NCBI RefSeq assembly: GCF_036231355.1
Contig: NZ_CP109496.1
Span: forward strand, 7,564,001 to 7,628,000
Direction of reading: 5' to 3'
Source of the DNA: Streptomyces sp. NBC_01431
Lineage (GTDB): Bacteria; Actinomycetota; Actinomycetes; Streptomycetales; Streptomycetaceae
DNA: 64,000 nucleotides
The notes under the pieces were generated by a model. It was not told where the DNA came from, searched no databases, and saw only the letters and a program-made list of their open reading frames with translations. This document shows, one piece after another, positions 51,435 through 60,540 of this stretch. The position numbers were made by a program, and so were the translations under genes. How positions within the stretch are numbered: position 1 is the stretch's first letter; each line of letters starts with the position of its first letter.

Positions 51435-51890
51435 TCAGAGCTCGTCGTAGATGTGGGCCAAGTGCCGCAAGATGTCGGTGGCGGCATGCAGGGCGTCGGT
51501 GTCGTGGTCCGTGAGCGCGGTGTGTAGCGCGTCGGCGAGGGCGTGTTCGCGCTCCCTGTGACGGTGGCGACCGGCAGCGGTGAGCGCGACTACCACGGAC
51601 CTCTTGTCGCCCGGGAGACGTTCGCGGGTGACGTAGCCCGCGCTGGCCAGGCCGTTGACGAGCTGGGTTGCCGCGGCGCCGGTGGTCTCGGTGGCCGCGG
51701 CGAGCCGCCCGACCGGCAGCGGCCCTTCCTCGGCGAGGACGCGGAGGGCTCGGGCGTGGGTGAGGGAGAGCGCACCGGGGTTGCGCGTGGCGCGGCCGCG
51801 CAGGCGGGCGTCGGCGGCACTGAGGCTGTAGGCGGCCCGGGAGAGTTCCGCGACGGCCTGTTCCCGGGTGGGGATCGACGGTTCGGTCAT
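51435..51890 (-). CDS. MarR family transcriptional regulator
   Basis: 151 residues. The winged helix has LSLTHARALRVLAEEGPLPV, RLAAATETTGAAATQLVNGL and the wing GYVTRERLPGDKRSVVVAL. It is divergent from the hydrolase at 52115, with two identical palindromes between them. It should control both genes and respond to a phenolic or other small effector. Confidence 0.9.
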   Translation of the reverse strand: MTEPSIPTREQAVAELSRAAYSLSAADARLRGRATRNPGALSLTHARALRVLAEEGPLPVGRLAAATETTGAAATQLVNGLASAGYVTRERLPGDKRSVVVALTAAGRHRHREREHALADALHTALTDHDTDALHAATDILRHLAHIYDEL

Positions 51891-51962
51891 GTGTGGATTC
51901 CTCGGTGAGGGGGTGTGGGCTGGGGCGGTGCGGGGTGGGGCGAGTTGACATCCAGCTTAACC

Positions 51963-51987
51963 TAAGTACTTACTAGTTAAGTACTTA
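51963..51987. promoter_or_regulatory. twin palindromes TAAGTACTTA, putative MarR operator
   Basis: Two exact 10-bp palindromes TAAGTACTTA (51963-51972 and 51978-51987) are spaced 15 bp centre to centre in the MarR/hydrolase divergent region. Their AT-rich core stands out in this GC-rich DNA. Binding by the adjacent MarR protein is inferred. Confidence 0.7.
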
Positions 51988-52114
51988 GCAATTGGCCGGG
52001 AGTGAGGCGCCGAGACGTACTCGCCATCTTTCGCCGCGATCTGGGTGCCGTAACCCGACCTATCCCGATGTAACCCGTACCCCCCCCCGTACGGCGACGA
52101 GAGGAACATCCGTC

Positions 52115-53374
52115 ATGACCATCCGTTCGACGGGCCAGAACTGGGCCCTGGACATCGCCCTCGCTCAGGGCGGCTTCGACGCCCTGCACCCCGAGGCCAT
52201 GGGAACGCTGGAACAGCTCGGCCACGACCACACCGACTTCGAGAAGGTCTTCGCCCTGGTCAAGAGCGGTGCCATGCTCCCCAAGGCCTGGGCGACCGTG
52301 GCGGGCCAGGCCGAGGAGCGGGCCCTGCACCACGAGCGCGGCGGCTTCACCCGGACCGCCGTGGACCTCTACATCCGGGCCGCCGTCATGTGGGGACGCG
52401 CCCAGTACTCCGTCTTCGACGCGGCGGACCCGCGCAAGGCCGCGTTCCGCGAGCGCACCAACCACTGTGCCGAGCGCATCGGCGCACTGCGCGGCGGCCG
52501 GGTGCGCCGCGTGGTGCTCGACTTCGAGGGCAAGCACATTCACGCCCTGCTCCACCTGCCCGCCGAGCCCGTGCGCAACGCCCCCGCCGTCATCCTCGGC
52601 CCCGGAATGGACATGATCAAGGAGGACTACCTCTACGCCGCGGAGCGCTACTACACCTCCCGCGGCATGGTCGCCCTGTCCATCGAGGGCCCCGGGCAGG
52701 GTGAGTCGCGGGCCGGTGGTCTGGCCGTCGACCTCACCAACTACGACCGTGCGATAGGCCGTTACATCGACCACCTGGCCGCCCTGCCCGAGGTGGACCC
52801 GCAGCGGATCGGCATGTTCGGCATCAGCATGAGCGGCTACTGGGGCTCACGTGCCGCCGCCACCGACCCGCGCCTCGCGGCACTCGCCGCCTTCGAGGCG
52901 GTGACCGGCGACTTCCAGACCATTTTCGAACGCGCTCAGCCGACCTTCAAGAACAACTACATGTACATGGCCAACTACACCGACGAGGCGGCCTTCGACC
53001 GTGAGTTGGTCGCCCACATGCCGCTGGGCGACATGGTCGGCGAGATCGCCTGCCCGGTCCTGTACGGCATCGGCGAGTTCGACGAACTCACCCCGCTCGA
53101 ACAGGCTCTGGCCAGCTACGAGCGCGTCACCGCACCCAAGGAGATGCGGGTGTACGAGAACGAGTTCCACCCGCTGGGCGGGGCCGCCGCCGAAGTGTTC
53201 CGCTTCGGTGCCGAGTGGATCGAACGCGCCCTCAACGGTGAGTTCGCCGAACCGGGCCGCGACGTCCGGCACTACGTCCACCGCGACGGCCGCACCACGG
53301 ACGGCACGGCCAACCCCACATGGTGGCTCGGCACGGTCCCGCCCGCCATCACGGAAGCCCGCGCGAAGGCCTGA
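52115..53374 (+). CDS. alpha/beta hydrolase, FrsA/dihydroxypseudooxynicotine-hydrolase-like
   Basis: 419 residues. An all-helical N-terminal lid (about 1-150) precedes the hydrolase core: VILGPGMDMIKEDY, SIEGPGQGES, the nucleophile Ser in FGISMSGYWGSRAAA, Asp in GEFDELTPLEQ and His in NEFHPLGGAA. The start ATG 52115 has GAGAGGAA upstream. The family cleaves C-C or ester bonds of aromatic catabolites. It is probably repressed by the divergent MarR. Confidence 0.85.
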   Translation: MTIRSTGQNWALDIALAQGGFDALHPEAMGTLEQLGHDHTDFEKVFALVKSGAMLPKAWATVAGQAEERALHHERGGFTRTAVDLYIRAAVMWGRAQYSVFDAADPRKAAFRERTNHCAERIGALRGGRVRRVVLDFEGKHIHALLHLPAEPVRNAPAVILGPGMDMIKEDYLYAAERYYTSRGMVALSIEGPGQGESRAGGLAVDLTNYDRAIGRYIDHLAALPEVDPQRIGMFGISMSGYWGSRAAATDPRLAALAAFEAVTGDFQTIFERAQPTFKNNYMYMANYTDEAAFDRELVAHMPLGDMVGEIACPVLYGIGEFDELTPLEQALASYERVTAPKEMRVYENEFHPLGGAAAEVFRFGAEWIERALNGEFAEPGRDVRHYVHRDGRTTDGTANPTWWLGTVPPAITEARAKA

Positions 53375-53384
53375 GCGCCAGCGC

Positions 53385-53427
53385 CCGGCCGTCCCAGACG
53401 TCGGGCCATGATGTCGGGGACGGCCGG
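53385..53427. terminator. bidirectional hairpin terminator
   Basis: An 11-bp perfect stem (CCGGCCGTCCC / GGGACGGCCGG) lies between the convergent stops at 53374 and 53511. Confidence 0.7.
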
Positions 53428-53510
53428 ACCGGTGCAGAACCGGTACGGGGTGATTCCGGTGTGAGCCGGGGTGAGCAGGACAGCGTGATTCAGGTCGATC
53501 GGGATCAGGA

Positions 53511-54500
53511 TCACAGCGGAATCGGCATGAGGGCGCAGCGCACCGGCGCGGCGTGTGCGGGGTCGAGGGCGTTCAGCACCAGTTGGAACACGTTCGGGTC
53601 GTAGGGGCTGCCCAGGTGACCGGTGAGGTCGAGCGGGCACACGTTCTGCAGCAGGACGTTGTGCACGGTGGCACCGGGCCCGGCGCTGAGGAACTGGTGG
53701 GCGTACGGGGTCACGACCACGTCGGTACGGCTGACGATGTTGGTGTAGGTGACACCGGGCTCCGTGTCGCCTGTGGCGTACAGCTGCTGGAGGACCGGGG
53801 AGCCGATCGTCTGGTCCTTGGACGCGGGACTGTCCAGGCCGAACGGCTTACCGGCGTGCCCCGCCACGTCCAGTACCACATCGATGACGTGGATCAGGCC
53901 AGTTGCGGTGGTGCCGTGGCTGCTGGGATTGATGCCCACCAGCTGGTGCACCTTCGCGGCGCCGCCGTCGAAGCGCAGATACCACTGGGGCATCAGCCCG
54001 CCGCCCTGGGATTGGCCCACCAGGTCGACCTTCGATGTCCCTGTCGCCGCCCGCACCTTGTCGACGTAGGCGGCAAGCTCCTTTGCTGAGTGGGGGACCG
54101 GGCCGACCGCCTTGATCAGGGCGTGGGGTTTGGACTCGCCGTAGTTGAGGGCGAAGACGCAGTATCCGGCGCCCTTCAGAACCGGGGCGAGGCCGCTCCA
54201 GTTGTCAAAGGCGTTCGCGAAGGTGCCCTCGACCAACACCACCGGGTAGGGGTGGACTGCCGTCGGCTTGCAGGTGAAGTCGTTGGCGCCGGCGGGGGAG
54301 CGGTCGGGGTCGGATACCGAGGCGAGCAGGGCCGCGCCGAAACTGACGGCCCCCAGCTCGCCGTACGCGCTGGCGGACGGCGTGAGCAGGGCCGCGGCGT
54401 GCCCCGGGGCGGGGGTTGCGGCGGAAGCGGTGGGAACGGCGGCGACCACGCAGGCCGCGGCGGCCAGAGCGGTGGCCGCGGCCTTGAGGACTCGGCGCAT
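53511..54500 (-). CDS. secreted lipase/esterase
   Basis: 329 residues. The signal peptide (about 1-27) ends in ASAATPA. The lipase core has VVLVEGTFANAFDNW (oxyanion), Ser in DLVGQSQGGGL (GxSxG), VTYTNIVSRTDVVVTPYAHQ with the likely Asp, and a final His near CPLDLTGHLGS. It belongs to the LipC/triacylglycerol-lipase group with two disulphide-capable Cys pairs. An AGGAGG lies 12 nt before the ATG, or 9 nt before an alternative GTG at 54503. Confidence 0.85.
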   Translation of the reverse strand: MRRVLKAAATALAAAACVVAAVPTASAATPAPGHAAALLTPSASAYGELGAVSFGAALLASVSDPDRSPAGANDFTCKPTAVHPYPVVLVEGTFANAFDNWSGLAPVLKGAGYCVFALNYGESKPHALIKAVGPVPHSAKELAAYVDKVRAATGTSKVDLVGQSQGGGLMPQWYLRFDGGAAKVHQLVGINPSSHGTTATGLIHVIDVVLDVAGHAGKPFGLDSPASKDQTIGSPVLQQLYATGDTEPGVTYTNIVSRTDVVVTPYAHQFLSAGPGATVHNVLLQNVCPLDLTGHLGSPYDPNVFQLVLNALDPAHAAPVRCALMPIPL

Positions 54501-55084
54501 CACAGTGCGCACCTCCTGGTGACGGGTCGTCGCGGGCATGGAACGGTGCCCCAGTGTCGACATCCCGCCACGCCGCGCTCACACGAGGCGCGCTGTGTGC
54601 GCCCGTTCAGCGCACATGCGGTCAGCCAGGCGGCCGGATGCACCCCCACTGCCGGGGGCGGACGGACGGGGGGCGAGCATGCGAGCGGAGCGTGGCCTCC
54701 TGTGGCTTCCTTCCCGCCTGCCGTGCGCTGCGGGATAACATGACCGCGCGTCCACCCACGCACTTGCCTGGCGTCGCTGCGGCTGGGTGGTTCTCGTCGG
54801 AGAGCCTTTCGTTCATCCGCTCAAGTCCCGTTCAGCAACGGCGAGTTCGTCCCACTCGGCCTTCCCTCTGGATCTTTGCCCAGCAGGCGGTGCCGTCGTG
54901 GCCCAGAGGTATCGAGACCATGGCCGGGCCGTGCAGGCAGCAGACTCGCCTGCACGGCCTCGTACTTGATCGGTGCAGTTGGCCGGAGCGCTGATCAGAC
55001 GAAGCGCGCTCCTGCCGCCTGCGAACGCCCAGCCGAGCGGCCCAGTTCGAGGCGCGTTTCGACTCAACGATAGCCTTCGTCTTC
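54501..55084. other. no recognisable gene
   Basis: About 580 bp without a supported gene upstream of the lipase and the glutaredoxin-like gene. Confidence 0.4.
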
Positions 55085-55522
55085 ATGATGCGCGCTTGGA
55101 TCTTGCCGGTACTGCTCGTGCTCTACGGCTCAGTGCTCGCGGCTGGGCTGATCTTCATGGGGACCCCCGGCGCAGCCGCAGCAGTCCTGCTGGTGTTCAT
55201 TCTGCTCGCAGGCGTGAACTCGCCCCTGATGTTCCCCAGGCCGATCGGTGCCCTGGAGGCGCAACGCCGCAGCGCGGTCGATGGACGGCCGGTCGTCTTC
55301 TGGCGACCGGGCTGCAAGTACTGTGTGCGACTGCGTATCCGGCTGGGGCGTAGCGCCCGCCAGGTGCACTGGGTCGACATCTGGCGCGATCCAGCCGGCG
55401 CGGCAGAGGTGAGGGCAGCCAACGACGGCAACGAGACCGTGCCGACGGTCATCGTGGCGGGCCAGCCGTACACCAACCCCGATCCTGCATGGGTGCGCAA
55501 GCAGCTCTCCCATTCCGCGTGA
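55085..55522 (+). CDS. membrane-anchored glutaredoxin/mycoredoxin-like protein
   Basis: 145 residues. Two N-terminal membrane spans (about 5-25 and 30-48) precede a thioredoxin-fold domain with the redox motif in VVFWRPGCKYCVRL (CxxC) and the cis-Pro in ETVPTVIVAG. It is of the glutaredoxin/mycoredoxin type of actinobacteria, with the domain probably cytoplasmic. An ATG 3 bp later is an equally good start. Confidence 0.85.
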   Translation: MMRAWILPVLLVLYGSVLAAGLIFMGTPGAAAAVLLVFILLAGVNSPLMFPRPIGALEAQRRSAVDGRPVVFWRPGCKYCVRLRIRLGRSARQVHWVDIWRDPAGAAEVRAANDGNETVPTVIVAGQPYTNPDPAWVRKQLSHSA

Positions 55523-56187
55523 TCGGGAGCGGCGCCGCATCATCACGTGGGCGTCCGCGTGCCCCGAACTGCCGACAGTCGGCCTGACGCCGCCTCAACT
55601 CCGCCTGTACCGCACAACGCCGAATGAGACAGGCCCCTTTGAGACAGGCTGCCGTCTGTCTCAGGTTGGCCCGCATGCCGATCGAGGTGCCCTACCAGCC
55701 GCTTCCGATCTGCCAGTCGGACGTTCGCTACGTCCACGGCCCCGACTCCACGACCCTGACTCGGCGGCGCGGGCCGGCGTACCCGTCGGCGGGGCGATGG
55801 AGGTCGGCTGGAACGTCGGCGCGATTGCCTGTTGACCGCCCACCCGGCGGGATCTGATCGCCGACCCTGCCCGGCACAGCAGCCGTAAGCGGGACTTGCT
55901 CTGCGGCATCAGCCAGAGCCTTGGAGAGCGCTTCGAGCACCCCGGACTCCGAGGGGCAGTCATCTTGCTGACCCACAAGTACACCGCGTGCCCGGTGGGA
56001 CCCGGACCTCAGCTCTACCTGCGCAAACGAGCCCGGATCGCCATGCCCGCCATGCCATGGCGGGGAGCCGTCGAGGCCCTCGATGCTGAACGCGTCTGGA
56101 CCGGCCTCCGGCAACTCTTGATCCGATCCTCCGGGTGGGTGTGGGAGGGCCACCCTCTTCGCGGTGCAAGCCCCTACGTTGGTCGGC
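55523..56187. other. no recognisable gene
   Basis: About 665 bp with no supported coding region. Confidence 0.4.
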
Positions 56188-57045
56188 ATGGACAACAATC
56201 GGCTGAGTGAGTTCCTGCGGGCCCGCCGCGCACTGGTGCGTCCCGAGGACCACGGGATGCCCGCGGGGGCGCGCCGTACTCCTGGTCTGCGCCGTGAGGA
56301 GGTTGCCGTCCTCGCCGGGGTGAGTACCGACTACTACGTACGCTTGGAACAGGGACGCGAACGCAATCCCTCGTCCCAGGTCCTGCGAGCCCTGGCGGCC
56401 GCGCTCCTGCTGGAGGACGAGGAAGCCGCCTACCTGCGCGCCGTGGTCGATCCGCCACAGCACCCGCGGCCCCGGCCCGCTCGGGAGTACGCCAGCCCAC
56501 AACTGGTGTCCATGCTGGATGCGTGGGCGGACACCCCGGCTCTGGTCTATGGACGGTATCTGGACCTGTCGGCCGTCAACTCCCTGGGCGAGGCGCTGTT
56601 CTCCTGGCTCGGAGACGAGACCAGCCTGATCACAGCCATGTTCCTCAACCCGGCCGCCCAAGTCTTCTACCGCGACTGGCCCGTCGTAGCGCAGGGGTGC
56701 GTGGCCGCGCTGCGGGCTGCCAATCCCGCCCCGGACGATCAGCGACTGCAGGAACTCGTCGGTGAACTGTCGGTGCGCAGCGCCGATTTCGCACGCATGT
56801 GGGCGCGCCACGACGTGCGGGCAAAGACGGCCTCAGCCAAGCGTTTTAGGCACCCGCTTGTCGGCGACCTCACTCTGAACTTCGAGACCTTCTCCGTCAA
56901 CAGCGCCCCCGGCCAGCACCTGGTGGTCTACCGGGCCGAAACTGGCAGCGCCGCCGAACAGTCGCTGGCCCTGCTGGGCAGCCTCAACCTCACCGATTTC
57001 GAAGACATTCAAGACGAAGGACACCTCTCGCATGAGCTCCTCTGA
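56188..57045 (+). CDS. XRE-type HTH regulator with MmyB-like ligand domain
   Basis: 285 residues. The HTH spans RTPGLRREEVAVLAGVSTDYYVRLEQGR. The C-terminal MmyB-like domain has LVYGRYLDLSAVNSLGEALF and GDLTLNFETFSVNSAPGQHL. The start ATG 56188 has no clear RBS and a TACGTT lies 14 nt upstream, so a leaderless message is possible. It overlaps the SDR start by 14 bp, so the two are co-expressed. Confidence 0.85.
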   Translation: MDNNRLSEFLRARRALVRPEDHGMPAGARRTPGLRREEVAVLAGVSTDYYVRLEQGRERNPSSQVLRALAAALLLEDEEAAYLRAVVDPPQHPRPRPAREYASPQLVSMLDAWADTPALVYGRYLDLSAVNSLGEALFSWLGDETSLITAMFLNPAAQVFYRDWPVVAQGCVAALRAANPAPDDQRLQELVGELSVRSADFARMWARHDVRAKTASAKRFRHPLVGDLTLNFETFSVNSAPGQHLVVYRAETGSAAEQSLALLGSLNLTDFEDIQDEGHLSHELL

Positions 57046-57892
57046 CTCTCCCGTATGGTTCATCACCGGCTGCTCCTCCGGCCTGGGCCGGACACTTGCC
57101 CACGCCGTGCTGGAACACGGCTGGCGTGCCGTGGTCACCGCCCGGGAGGCCAGCACGCTAGTCGACATAGTCGCGGGGCACGAGGAACGCGCCCTCACCC
57201 TGGCGTTGGACGTCACCGACGCCGAACAGATCGCGAAGGCGGTCGCCCAGGCACAGGCAGTCTTCGGACGAATCGACGTACTCGTCAACAACGCCGGCTA
57301 CGGGTACCTCGCCGCCATCGAAGAAGGCGAGGACGACGAGGTCCGAGCCTTGTTCGACACCAACGTCTTCGGCCTGGTCAACACCACAAAGGCCGTCCTG
57401 CCCGGCATGCGAGCCCGTCGCTGCGGCCACATCGTGAACATGTCCTCTCTCGGCGGCCTCGTCGGGTTCGGCGCCACCGGTTACTACCACGCCACCAAGT
57501 TCGCCGTGGAAGGTCTCTCCGAGTCCCTCGCCGCCGAGATCGCCCCACTCGGCATCAACGTGACAATCGTCGAACCCGCCGCGTTCCGCACCAACTGGTC
57601 CGGACCCTCCATGCGTCAGTCCGCCGCAACCATCGACGACTACGCCCACACCGCTGGCACACGACGCGCCAGTACTCTGGCCACCTACGGTCACCAGCCC
57701 GGAGATCCGGCACGCGCCGCCCAGGCCGTCATCGACGCCGTTACGGCCGAAAAGCCCCCGCTGCGCCTGCTGCTGGGCAAAGCGGCATACGACATCGCCA
57801 CGGGCAAGCTCGATACCCTCAAAACCGCCTTCGACGACTGGCGGGAAGTCACTCTCAGCGCCGACTTCCCCCCAGCGCAAACCGCAGGCTGA
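57032..57892 (+). CDS. SDR family oxidoreductase
   Basis: 286 residues. VWFITGCSSGLGRTLAHAVL, NNAGYGYL, Ser in NMSSLGG and YHATK form a classical SDR of the ketoreductase/retinol-dehydrogenase-like group. It is a paralogue of the SDR at 60541 (shared NVFG, PGGFRT-like and LRLLLG blocks). It is coupled to the XRE regulator by overlap. Confidence 0.9.
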   Translation: MSSSDSPVWFITGCSSGLGRTLAHAVLEHGWRAVVTAREASTLVDIVAGHEERALTLALDVTDAEQIAKAVAQAQAVFGRIDVLVNNAGYGYLAAIEEGEDDEVRALFDTNVFGLVNTTKAVLPGMRARRCGHIVNMSSLGGLVGFGATGYYHATKFAVEGLSESLAAEIAPLGINVTIVEPAAFRTNWSGPSMRQSAATIDDYAHTAGTRRASTLATYGHQPGDPARAAQAVIDAVTAEKPPLRLLLGKAAYDIATGKLDTLKTAFDDWREVTLSADFPPAQTAG

Positions 57893-58014
57893 CGACGTAC
57901 ATGACCCGCCGCATGGCCCGGCCTGGTGATGTAGAGCAACCATGGCCGAATCCCAAGATGGGCCAAGGGAGATGACCACGGCCAACTCGCCGACGCAGGC
58001 TCGGCTGCGCAGCG

Positions 58015-58150
58015 ATGCAATGCGGCCGCGCAGTCATCGAAGCCAACCTTGCCGAGCGCATCGCTCTCGGCGACATCGCAGAGGTGGCCGACTGCTCCTT
58101 ACGGGCCATCAGCTCCGCATTCCCTGCCAGGATCGGGCCTGTTGTCAAAG
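58015..58150 (+). pseudogene. fragment of AraC-family HTH
   Basis: VIEANLAERIALGDIAEVAD followed by CSLRAISSAF matches the first HTH of AraC regulators; the second HTH and the sensing domain are missing. It is a short relic after the SDR gene. Confidence 0.6.
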
Positions 58151-58184
58151 GAAGCCACGCGTTTGTCAGTCGATCCAGGCGACG

Positions 58185-58793
58185 CTACTCGGGTGTACGC
58201 CGTGTCTGCGGAGCTTGCGTGTTGGGGCCACCGGCCATGCCGTCTCCCATGAGCAGCGAGAAGACGAGGATGACGACGGAGCCGCCAAGGGATACGCCGG
58301 CCCATCCTGCACGCTGAACCCGGGCGGAGGCGCATCCTGGTGCGTCGGTGCCGTTGTCGGCCAGGGCGTCGTCGCCCGAGGGCATCAGGACTGATCCGCA
58401 GGCTATCTCCCGGGTGCCGTGGGGATCGTAGGAGTCCCGGTCCCGGATCTTTGCCGACACCGGTATGAGAGTGAGGAGGATCGCTGCCAGCGCTGCGAGC
58501 AGAGCGATGGTTGCCCCGGTCTTGACGACGGTGGGCAGCGTTCCCACCGTCCCAGCTGCTGCTGGCGTCTCGTTGCTTGTGCTGTCCACTGTTGCCGCCT
58601 TGGTCCGTGTGCTGTTGGCGGGAACGCTAGCGGGCGCTGTTGAAAGGCCGCTGAATGGGGGCACGAGTGCCGTCGGTAGCGCCCTCTGCCCTGCCCCGTT
58701 CGGCTCGCCCCGACCGGACGGGGGAGTGGACGGGGGACTGGGCGGGAGCCTGGACGGCAGGCTCAATTGGGTGACAAGCGCGGCTGACTTCAT
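58185..58793 (-). CDS. hypothetical membrane protein
   Basis: About 202 residues. A long Pro/Ser-rich N-terminus precedes two hydrophobic segments, TGATIALLAALAAILLTLIP (about 105-125) and LGGSVVILVFSLLMGDG near the end, with a polar part in between that carries two Cys. The start is uncertain, since ATG 58793 has a weak RBS and the frame continues upstream into the tRNA-like element. No family is recognised. Confidence 0.5.
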   Translation of the reverse strand: MKSAALVTQLSLPSRLPPSPPSTPPSGRGEPNGAGQRALPTALVPPFSGLSTAPASVPANSTRTKAATVDSTSNETPAAAGTVGTLPTVVKTGATIALLAALAAILLTLIPVSAKIRDRDSYDPHGTREIACGSVLMPSGDDALADNGTDAPGCASARVQRAGWAGVSLGGSVVILVFSLLMGDGMAGGPNTQAPQTRRTPE

Positions 58794-58860
58794 TGGCACC
58801 AGACACCCGTGGACGTGGCGCGACGCGGCAGTCGTGCGCCGGGCCAAGCCAGGTCGGCTG

Positions 58861-58980
58861 CGGTGCCGACGGGATTTGAACCCGCGGACAGATGGGAGCA
58901 GGTCCGCCCCGTCTCCGTCAGTCGGCGTGGGAGGAACCTCTCCCACGTCGATCGCAATGGGCCGCTCTGCCACGGCACCG
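58861..58980 (-). tRNA. tRNA-like gene with abnormal anticodon region, possibly a pseudo-tRNA
   Basis: Acceptor CGGTGCC pairs with GGCACCG; the A-box TGGCAGAGCGGCC with a 3-bp D-stem (GCA/TGC) and the B-box GGTTCAAATCC within a T-stem (CGGG/CCCG) are intact. The element is about 120 nt, longer than any standard class II tRNA. Where the anticodon arm should be there is a long hairpin (CGTGGGAG/CTCCCACG, loop AGGTTC) with no U33-anticodon loop. A large variable-arm-like hairpin follows. No encoded CCA. The identity cannot be assigned; Ser/Leu-type ancestry is suggested by the A-box. Confidence 0.5.
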
Positions 58981-59994
58981 CAACCTGCGGGAATGCGCAG
59001 TCCCGTTGCGACTCAGAGTAGAGACATCGATCTGCGAGTACGAACCTTTATCCGGGACAGCGGCAACCGATGTCCCGGGCCCCGGGCCCCAGAAGTTGTG
59101 CCAGATCCCGTTCTCTTGAACAGCGCCACTGGACTGTCGTCGTTCACCGCGCTGGTCCATCTCAACCCGATGGGCAGCCTCAGCGCGGCCGCCCCCAGAC
59201 CAGCCAGCCACCACTACAGAGGTGACTGCCTGACGGGCGGAGCCTTCCCGTCATGGGCATCGGCATTTCACGGCACCCGTGACAGGGGCCGGGCCCAACA
59301 GGGCACACCGTTCGGTAATAGAGCTGGTCGGGCTGATGGGCAAAGAGTCGCAGCCCAGCGCTGCGGGCCGAGTCCGGGGTCTCCCGGAAGGCTGTGGCCA
59401 CGCCACGACGGTGGATACGTCGGTCAGTCCCTGGATCTCGGCAATGGCCGACTGACCGGCGGCCACGTGGGGTTGCCCAGGGGCGGGAATTGTCCCATCG
59501 CTGGAGGCGATTTCGGTGAGCTGCTGAAGCCCGGCGGACCGGAGCCCAACTGCGGCAGTCTCTATGACGCAGGCCGCCGGTTCCTGTACTCGCTGACCAA
59601 CCCTGCCCGGATCAGGGCGAGTTGACGGCTGCGGATGCTGAGGGAGACGGCGGCCTGCTCACCCTGGGGGCGATCTGCCCGCTCACGGACCAACCGGCCC
59701 CGCGAATGCGTTGGTCTCATCTTCGCGCAGGCCACCTGAACCAATCGGCCTCCATGCCTGCCCCGAGGACCCGTCGCTGTCGAGATCCAATCGTCGGATG
59801 CCACGGGCCCCGGCAATGCCCCTACCGCGAGGCGGGCATCGAGATGTCCAGGCGGCAGACGTACCGCAGAGGCAGGGGACACCCGACCGGGCCGGACGAC
59901 GATCACTCTGAGCGCGGAACCCGGCTTCGAGTAATCCTCCATCAGCCCAGCTCGACGGGGTACGGCGAAACTCCTAGCCCAGGCTGCCGGACGG
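58981..59994. other. no recognisable gene
   Basis: About 1 kb. Both strands have open frames without motifs or RBS. Decayed mobile-element sequence is possible, since a tRNA-like element lies next to it. Confidence 0.4.
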
Positions 59995-60444
59995 TCAAGG
60001 GCGCGTCAGGGGATGGCACTCCTGGTGGGTGTCGGCCGCGTGGTCCGGGTGGGACGGATTCCAGAGCCGGTCAGCCTCTCCGCGGGCAAGATGATCCTCG
60101 TAGATCCGCACCTTGTCCCGCATCACGGCCAACGTCTCGTGCAGTTCCCGGATCTGCGCCTCCACGTGCTCCTCGTGCTGACGCAGCAACGCCAGCCGCT
60201 CCCGTTCGTTTCCCGGACCCTGACGGGCCAGCTCGATGTACTGCCGGATCGTCGCCAGTGACATGCCGGAGGAGCGCAGCTTCGTACAGATCGCCAGCCA
60301 CTCCAGATCTTCCTCGTGGTAGACACGACGGCCGTTGGTCAACCGGCGCACCGGATTGGCGAACAGGCCCTCGCGCTCGTAGAACCGCAGGGCGTGCACG
60401 CTCAGCCCACTGCGTTCCGCCACCTCGCCGATGCTCAGGCCCAC
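59995..60444 (-). CDS. MerR family transcriptional regulator
   Basis: 149 residues. N-terminal HTH: LSIGEVAERSGLSVHALRFY then EREGLF, with RRVYHEEDLEWL, followed by a dimerisation helix (HEEHVEAQIRELHETLAVMR). GTG at 60444 follows GGGGGG; a GTG at 60462 is an alternative. It is divergent from the SDR at 60541, whose promoter has a 19-bp spacer, as MerR targets usually do. Confidence 0.9.
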   Translation of the reverse strand: MGLSIGEVAERSGLSVHALRFYEREGLFANPVRRLTNGRRVYHEEDLEWLAICTKLRSSGMSLATIRQYIELARQGPGNERERLALLRQHEEHVEAQIRELHETLAVMRDKVRIYEDHLARGEADRLWNPSHPDHAADTHQECHPLTRP

Positions 60445-60469
60445 GGACAACCCCCCCGTCACACAGCTC

Positions 60470-60500
60470 TTGATCTAGACCCGACTCTAGCTTCTAGCGT
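60470..60500 (+). promoter_or_regulatory. putative MerR-controlled promoter of SDR gene
   Basis: TTGATC and TAGCGT are 19 bp apart, the overlong spacer typical of MerR-activated promoters. The spacer holds a CTAGA/TCTAG dyad. Confidence 0.5.
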
Positions 60501-60540
60501 CGAGTCATCAGCCGTTCGGGCTATGGGAACAGGGGAGAAC

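Noticed and set aside
58861..58980. tmRNA or tRNA-Sec
   Set aside because: Far too short for tmRNA and no tag frame; for tRNA-Sec no UCA anticodon loop is present.
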